Origin: Gammaproteobacteria bacterium
GTDB taxonomy: Bacteria; Pseudomonadota; Gammaproteobacteria; DSM-16500
DNA: 64,000 nt
NCBI GenBank assembly: GCA_013816845.1
Contig: JACDDU010000007.1
Coordinates: 87,176-151,175, forward strand
Direction of reading: 5' to 3'
This document shows positions 62,145-64,000 of the stretch, piece after piece (position 1 is the first letter of the stretch; each line of letters starts with the position of its first letter). The position numbers and the translations under genes were made by a program. The notes beneath the pieces were generated by a model that saw only the letters and a list, made by a program, of their open reading frames with translations, was not told where the DNA came from and searched no databases.

Positions 62145-63443
62145 GTGCGCAAATTAACCTTAAGAGAAAAACGTAAATTAGAGAACAGCGTAGCCTGGAA
62201 AGAGGAAAAGGCTCTATTAGAATCCCGCATTCAAATTAAACGCACTGAAGCGACAAAGTTATTGCAAGAGGAAGAGGCGGCAAGGCGGAATAGTAGGAAT
62301 GCTGCTGCTTTAAAACATTTGGGCGTTTGGAACGACAATAATCGTTATGAACGATGCGTAAAAAAGATTTCGGCATTAACGTTACAACAAACTCGTCTTG
62401 CGTATCACCACTTAGCGCCGCGTCAGGTGAAACCGCATTCAGTGAAAGAGTTTCGCAATGCTTTCGAAACCATTAAAACAGCGCTCTTAGTCTATGATGA
62501 GGATCATCCAGCGAACCAAGATTTTTTTGTTCGATATCATCTGCATCGAATAGAAAAGAAATTAGAAGTATTTGCTCTAGACAAAAAATTATCTGCCGAT
62601 CCTGTTTATTGTGAACTTAGATATCAACAGCTTTGTGGGTTTTTATGGGCTATGTTGCAAGACATTGAGTTTAATGCCGAGAAAGAAAATGAAAATTTTG
62701 CGGATTTTCTTGAGTCATTACTTATGGAAAGTTTGCATCATCATCAAGAGAGTGAGTCGGTTAAGTATTTTAAGGCATTGAAAGAAGAACTTAAAAAAAA
62801 TCCAGACTCACTTTTTGCTATTCAAGTTGAAGATTACGCAGAGGTTGAGAAAGCCTATTTTAATAGTGTGCTGCAAGATGTGAAGAGCAACCTCAATACA
62901 GCCTTAAGCCAGCCGGAACATAAACGGCCCACGTTATTATCTAAAATCCAAAAAAATAATTTAAATATGGAAAACACATTAGCGAATTCTATCGAGAAAA
63001 ATGTGGCTGATCTTTTATCCATGAAGGAACCTGTTGATTATAAACTTTATAGTTTGACTTTATTATATGCCGATGCTGCTTTTAAAGATCCCCGTGATAA
63101 AGTAACGCAGCGTAGACTATCGAAGATCGTACCTTTTGTTTTAGGTGCACCTTCAACTGCTAAACAAGTGATCGGTGCGCTCGTTGCAGTAGTCGGAGCC
63201 CTCATCATCACCGCCACGGTCCTATCAATTGTTGCGACCTATGGAGGATCATCAATGCTAGCTCCCCTTGCACTGAGTACTGGCTTTGGATTAATAACCC
63301 AGGGATTGATTCATGCGGGTCTACTCACAGGCGGGGGGTTGACGACCAGTGCGGGCTTATCATTCTTTTACACGGGTACGACCCGAAATATTGCGGCGAA
63401 TATTGAAAAGATCAAAAATACGCTAGGATTTCATCACAGTTAA
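62145..63443 (+). CDS. Large coiled-coil protein with C-terminal membrane hairpin, unknown function
   Basis: I do not recognise a family. The 432-residue product starts at GTG 62145 with GAGGGC upstream. Residues 1-60 are highly charged (RKLTLREKRKLENS..., coiled coil), 60-335 are mostly helical and polar, and about 345-410 contain two hydrophobic segments (VIGALVAVVGALIITATVLSI and a Gly/Leu-rich one) that could form a membrane hairpin. The C-terminus is short and polar (NTLGFHHS). There is no signal peptide. A large helical body with a C-terminal hydrophobic pair is a common plan in effectors that attach to host membranes; this is inference. It is convergent with the mltD-like gene, 12 bases apart. 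Confidence 0.72.
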   Translation: MRKLTLREKRKLENSVAWKEEKALLESRIQIKRTEATKLLQEEEAARRNSRNAAALKHLGVWNDNNRYERCVKKISALTLQQTRLAYHHLAPRQVKPHSVKEFRNAFETIKTALLVYDEDHPANQDFFVRYHLHRIEKKLEVFALDKKLSADPVYCELRYQQLCGFLWAMLQDIEFNAEKENENFADFLESLLMESLHHHQESESVKYFKALKEELKKNPDSLFAIQVEDYAEVEKAYFNSVLQDVKSNLNTALSQPEHKRPTLLSKIQKNNLNMENTLANSIEKNVADLLSMKEPVDYKLYSLTLLYADAAFKDPRDKVTQRRLSKIVPFVLGAPSTAKQVIGALVAVVGALIITATVLSIVATYGGSSMLAPLALSTGFGLITQGLIHAGLLTGGGLTTSAGLSFFYTGTTRNIAANIEKIKNTLGFHHS

Positions 63444-63455
63444 TAAAGGTAAACG

Positions 63456-64000
63456 TTATTTTTTGGTTATTTTAGAAGTTTCGAGAATCGGCAACGATAA
63501 TTTTACTTTCTCAACTTGCTCAATAGGAACTAATAAAGAATAGGCGCCACCTTTGGTAATCACACCTTTATTATAATCCGGGTTCAGTGAGTTAAGAGTT
63601 TTAATGTTCACCCCAGTAGATTGGGCAACTTTCGCAAGGTTTACTATTTTTTTACTTTTTACTTCAGTGAAATAAGGTTTATTTTTAATTTCAGGTAACT
63701 TGACGCCATATTTTTCTGGATTTTTAATCACAGCAGCGACGGCCATTAAGCGGGGAACATAATATTTTGTTTCAGTGGGAAGCTTTGTTAATTGCCAATA
63801 ATTACTACTCTTAGCTTTCTTAATCGTATTAGCCACGCGTCCTTGGCCACAATTATAAGCAGCAATGGCTAGGTACCAATTACCTTTAAACAATTCACCA
63901 AGATCTTTGAAGTAAGCAAGGGCTGCTCGGGTTGATGCCACGACATCGCGTCTTCCATCATAACCCGCCTTCACTTGCACGCCCAACTCATGAGCGGTAC
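63456..64000 (-). CDS. MltD-like lytic transglycosylase, C-terminal part, cut by window edge
   Basis: The frame is open to the end of the window, so the N-terminal part is missing and the visible end is about 181 residues. The first visible part is the end of the SLT (GH23) domain: YDGRRDVVASTRAALAYFKDL, NWYLAIAAYNCGQGRV and TKYYVPRLMAVAAVI match the MltD pattern. The rest (about the last 70 residues) holds a LysM-like domain (VAQSTGVNIKTLNSLNPDYNKGVI). MltD cuts glycan strands of peptidoglycan in the periplasm. The protein ends in a short basic tail. Its catalytic glutamate lies beyond the edge. Confidence 0.85.
   Translation of the reverse strand, partial: TAHELGVQVKAGYDGRRDVVASTRAALAYFKDLGELFKGNWYLAIAAYNCGQGRVANTIKKAKSSNYWQLTKLPTETKYYVPRLMAVAAVIKNPEKYGVKLPEIKNKPYFTEVKSKKIVNLAKVAQSTGVNIKTLNSLNPDYNKGVITKGGAYSLLVPIEQVEKVKLSLPILETSKITKK

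Overview
The window comes from a gammaproteobacterium of the order Legionellales (Legionella/Coxiella relatives). The main evidence is a near-complete Dot/Icm type IVB secretion locus. The housekeeping neighbourhoods (ptsP-lgt-thyA, rnr-rlmB, ychF-pth-rplY-prs, lolB/hemA-prfA-prmC, accB-accC-fis, mrcA/pilMNOPQ-aroK, hfq-hflX-yjeT-purA) are of gammaproteobacterial type. GC content looks like the low forties by eye. The presence of several icmL-type genes and the loss of neighbours around housekeeping genes recall the Coxiella-like side of the order. The genus cannot be fixed from the sequence alone.

Layout. 1-15.5 kb is housekeeping: the end of ptsP, then lgt, thyA, rnr, rlmB, ychF, pth, rplY, prs, tRNA-Gln(UUG), lolB, hemA, prfA, prmC and dksA, with three small lipoprotein or secreted hypothetical genes between them. 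15.7-32.1 kb is the Dot/Icm core on the plus strand in the order icmP-O-N-M-L-L-L-K-E-G-C-D-J-B. It encodes the coupling complex (IcmP/DotM, IcmO/DotL, IcmJ/DotN), the outer-membrane core (IcmN/DotK, IcmK/DotH, IcmE/DotG, IcmG/DotF), inner-membrane parts (IcmM/DotJ, IcmL/DotI, IcmC/DotE, IcmD/DotP) and the VirB4-like ATPase (IcmB/DotO). A strong terminator splits it between icmG and icmC. 32.2-39.6 kb holds a small membrane protein gene, a possible effector gene, a secreted protein gene, a dienelactone hydrolase gene, and icmF and icmH on the minus strand. 39.8-53.3 kb holds fis, accC, accB, a DedA gene, rsmJ, ubiA, pdxB, mrcA, a pilMN-pilOP-pilQ-aroK operon and a DUF1338 dioxygenase gene. 53.7-64 kb holds an M4 metalloprotease, a zinc-ribbon protein, hfq, hflX, yjeT, purA, tRNA-Leu(CAG), recG, a large coiled-coil/membrane protein and the C-terminal part of an MltD-like lytic transglycosylase.

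How the genes work together. The Dot/Icm genes build an envelope-spanning machine that moves effector proteins into a host cell. IcmF and IcmH stabilise it, and several unrecognised genes near or away from the cluster are reasonable effector candidates. The M4 protease and the PilMNOPQ/HofMNOPQ-type DNA-uptake or pilus operon are further envelope-export functions.

Most notable observations: a single reading frame that appears to fuse PilO and PilP; three full-length IcmL paralogues plus IcmM in a row; a shortened DotG in which no pentapeptide-repeat tract is visible; absence of icmT/S/R/Q from the locus; conserved neighbours missing (ispE, prmA, hflKC, aroB); and a tRNA-Leu gene that overlaps the purA 3' end and has a 17-bp perfect hairpin in its leader. 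No CRISPR array, transposase, integrase or phage gene was seen.
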